NCBI RefSeq assembly: GCF_029714325.1 | Contig: NZ_CP121666.1 | Coordinates: 8,029,001-8,093,000, forward strand | Source of the DNA: Bradyrhizobium sp. CB1717 | GTDB taxonomy: Bacteria; Pseudomonadota; Alphaproteobacteria; Rhizobiales; Xanthobacteraceae | Length of the DNA stretch: 64,000 bases | Reading direction: 5' to 3' | Part shown: positions 62,492 to 64,000 of the stretch, piece after piece | Layout: the number at the start of each line of letters is the position of its first letter | Numbering within the stretch: the stretch's first letter is position 1 | Program-made: the position numbers and the translations under genes | Notes under the pieces: model-generated | Seen by the model: only the letters and a program-made list of their open reading frames with translations | What the model was told of the DNA's origin: nothing | The model's database searches: none

Positions 62492-64000
62492 ATGTTCCTC
62501 CTTGCCGTTCTCGTCCTTCCGTTCGCCGGAAGTTTCATTGCGGCATTCCTGCGGGTCAATGCGCGCACCGCCGAGGCATGGCTCGCCGGCGGCGTCGCAC
62601 TCACCGTTTTTTGCCTCATGGCTGCGGCTTATCCGAGCGTGACGAATGGAGGCATCGTCGATTGGCGCACGGAGTGGATTGCCGAACTTGGGCTTGCATT
62701 CGCACTAAGACTTGATGGCTTCGCCTGGGCTTTCGCGATGCTGGTCACGGGGATCGGCTTTCTGGTGGTGCTGTATGCCCGCTATTACATGTCGCCTAGC
62801 GATCCCGTTCCGCGGTTCTATTCCCTTCTGCTCGCCTTCATGGGGGCGATGTTGGGCATCGTGCTCTCCGGCAATCTGCTCCAGCTCGTTTTCTTCTGGG
62901 AGCTGACCAGCTTGTTTTCGTTCTTGCTGATCAGCTACTGGCATCACAATTCGGCTGCGAGGGACGGCGCACGGATGGCGCTGGTGATCACCTCGAGTGG
63001 CGGACTCTGTCTCTTTGCCGGTGTCCTGCTGATCGGTTACATCGTCGGCAGCTACGACCTGGACAAGGTGTTGGCGTCAGGAGAGGCGATTCGTTCGCAT
63101 CCGCTCTATGTTCCCGCGCTCGTGCTGGTTCTGCTCGGCGCCCTCACCAAGAGCGCACAATTTCCCTTCCATTTTTGGCTGCCGCACGCGATGGCGGCCC
63201 CGACTCCGGTATCCGCTTATCTGCACTCGGCAACGATGGTGAAGGCGGGCGTCTTTCTTCTGGTCCGTCTCTGGCCCGCCTTGGGCGGAACGAACGAGTG
63301 GTTATGGCTGGTGGGATCGGCCGGTTTGATCACGTTTCTCCTTGGCGCATTCCTCGCAGTGTTCCAGCAGGATCTGAAGGGGCTCCTGGCCTACTCGACC
63401 ATCAGCCATCTCGGCTTGATCACGCTCTTGACGGGACTGGACACGCCGTTCGGGCAAATAGCAGCGATCTTTCACATCATGAACCATGCCACCTTCAAGG
63501 CGTCGCTGTTCATGGCTGCCGGCATCATCGACCACGAAACCGGCACGCGCGACATTCGGCGCTTGAGCGGTCTCTACGCATTCATGCCGATCACGGCGAC
63601 GCTGGCCATGGTCGCGGCCGGGTCGATGGCCGGCGTGCCGCTGCTGAATGGCTTTCTCTCGAAAGAGATGTTCTTCGCCGAAACAATCGAAGTCCATGAC
63701 AATTCACTGGTCGATCAAGCGCTTCCCTACATCGTCACCGCGGCGAGCACCTTCACCGTTGCCTATTCTCTCCGGTTCATTCGTGACGTATTCTTCGGAC
63801 CCCCTCCCGTCGGTCTTCCGCGCACCCCCCACGAGCCGCCCCTCCTGATGCGGCTCCCGGCCGAGCTTCTCGTGCTGGTATGTGTCGTGGTTGGCATCGT
63901 TCCTGCGCTGACCGTGGCACCGGTCCTCGACACCGCTGCTGGCGCGGTGCTCGGTTCCAACATGCCGGAGTACAGTCTCAGGATCTGGCACGGCTTCACG
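62492..64000 (+). CDS. Monovalent cation/H+ antiporter subunit A (MrpA/PhaA), 3' end outside window
   Basis: 503 residues are visible and the frame runs off the right edge. It is a polytopic NuoL-like proton-translocating subunit: RFYSLLLAFMGAMLGIVLSG, LVFFWELTSLFSFLLISYW with the key Glu, GALTKSAQFPFHFWLPHAM with the key Lys, HSATMVKAGVFLLVRL, and the Mrp-type IFHIMNHATFKASLFMAAG and GIIDHETGTRD. Mrp antiporters export Na+ or K+ in exchange for protons and are needed for pH and salt tolerance in rhizobia (Pha). Further mrp genes should follow outside. The ATG 62492 has only a weak GGGGGC upstream. Confidence 0.9.
   Translation, partial: MFLLAVLVLPFAGSFIAAFLRVNARTAEAWLAGGVALTVFCLMAAAYPSVTNGGIVDWRTEWIAELGLAFALRLDGFAWAFAMLVTGIGFLVVLYARYYMSPSDPVPRFYSLLLAFMGAMLGIVLSGNLLQLVFFWELTSLFSFLLISYWHHNSAARDGARMALVITSSGGLCLFAGVLLIGYIVGSYDLDKVLASGEAIRSHPLYVPALVLVLLGALTKSAQFPFHFWLPHAMAAPTPVSAYLHSATMVKAGVFLLVRLWPALGGTNEWLWLVGSAGLITFLLGAFLAVFQQDLKGLLAYSTISHLGLITLLTGLDTPFGQIAAIFHIMNHATFKASLFMAAGIIDHETGTRDIRRLSGLYAFMPITATLAMVAAGSMAGVPLLNGFLSKEMFFAETIEVHDNSLVDQALPYIVTAASTFTVAYSLRFIRDVFFGPPPVGLPRTPHEPPLLMRLPAELLVLVCVVVGIVPALTVAPVLDTAAGAVLGSNMPEYSLRIWHGFT

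Overview
The window looks like a chromosomal or large accessory segment of a GC-rich alphaproteobacterium of the Hyphomicrobiales, most probably the Bradyrhizobium / Nitrobacter / Rhodopseudomonas group. The reasons are the high GC third positions, the DUF1236 protein at the left edge, a ROSE-type RNA thermometer before an Hsp20 gene, HisKA_2-type histidine kinase and SPW proteins, and many short rhizobial-type hypothetical genes. No rRNA, tRNA or CRISPR was found.

Region by region: 1-2.7 kb holds a DUF1236/peptidoglycan-binding protein (open at the left edge) and two stand-alone response regulator receivers. 2.8-10.3 kb is an arsenic-type cluster: arsR, an ArsO-like flavoprotein, an intact MFS carrier and an ArsK-like carrier with a frameshift, a truncated third MFS gene, then GFA and cysteine desulfurase genes. 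Fragments of topoisomerase IB and an ATP-dependent ligase sit inside it. 10.4-13.5 kb has a methyltransferase, a DEDDh exonuclease and small proteins. 13.6-23.6 kb is a proteostasis island: groES-groEL, rpoH overlapping a GT4 glycosyltransferase gene, two small heat-shock proteins (the first behind a ROSE thermometer), an SPW membrane protein, a frameshifted marC and a second-copy-type ftsH. 24-29 kb holds a Ku C-terminal remnant, a hydrolase, an NmrA-like protein, a frameshifted histidine kinase and small genes. At 29.5-32.4 kb a three-gene operon ending in an SRAP (YedK/HMCES) gene is split by an IS1111-group IS110 element exactly between the SRAP start codon and its catalytic Cys2.

33.1-39.3 kb is the most interesting part: a tightly coupled minus-strand operon that encodes a GAP1-type protein, two P-loop GTPases, a helical GASH-like protein and a calcineurin-like phosphoesterase with a C-terminal adaptor-like extension. 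I interpret it as a GTPase-associated NTP-dependent biological conflict (probable antiphage) system. It is followed by a ribbon-helix-helix repressor, a MerR regulator, a possible structured RNA ending in a strong terminator, two tandem unknown paralogues, a coupled operon of three tyrosine recombinases plus a coiled-coil partner, several small unknown genes, and a large TM0106-type Fe-S nuclease-helicase. Together 29-56 kb reads as a mobile defence/accessory island.

56.5-61.6 kb contains six Rnk/GreA-C-terminal-domain paralogues (one degenerate) arranged around a degP remnant; two of the SPLG-TPVG gene pairs lie in inverted orientation. The window ends inside mrpA/phaA of a Mrp-type cation/proton antiporter. 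Single-base frameshifts recur across unrelated genes, so either decay or assembly indels must be considered before any of them is called a true pseudogene.
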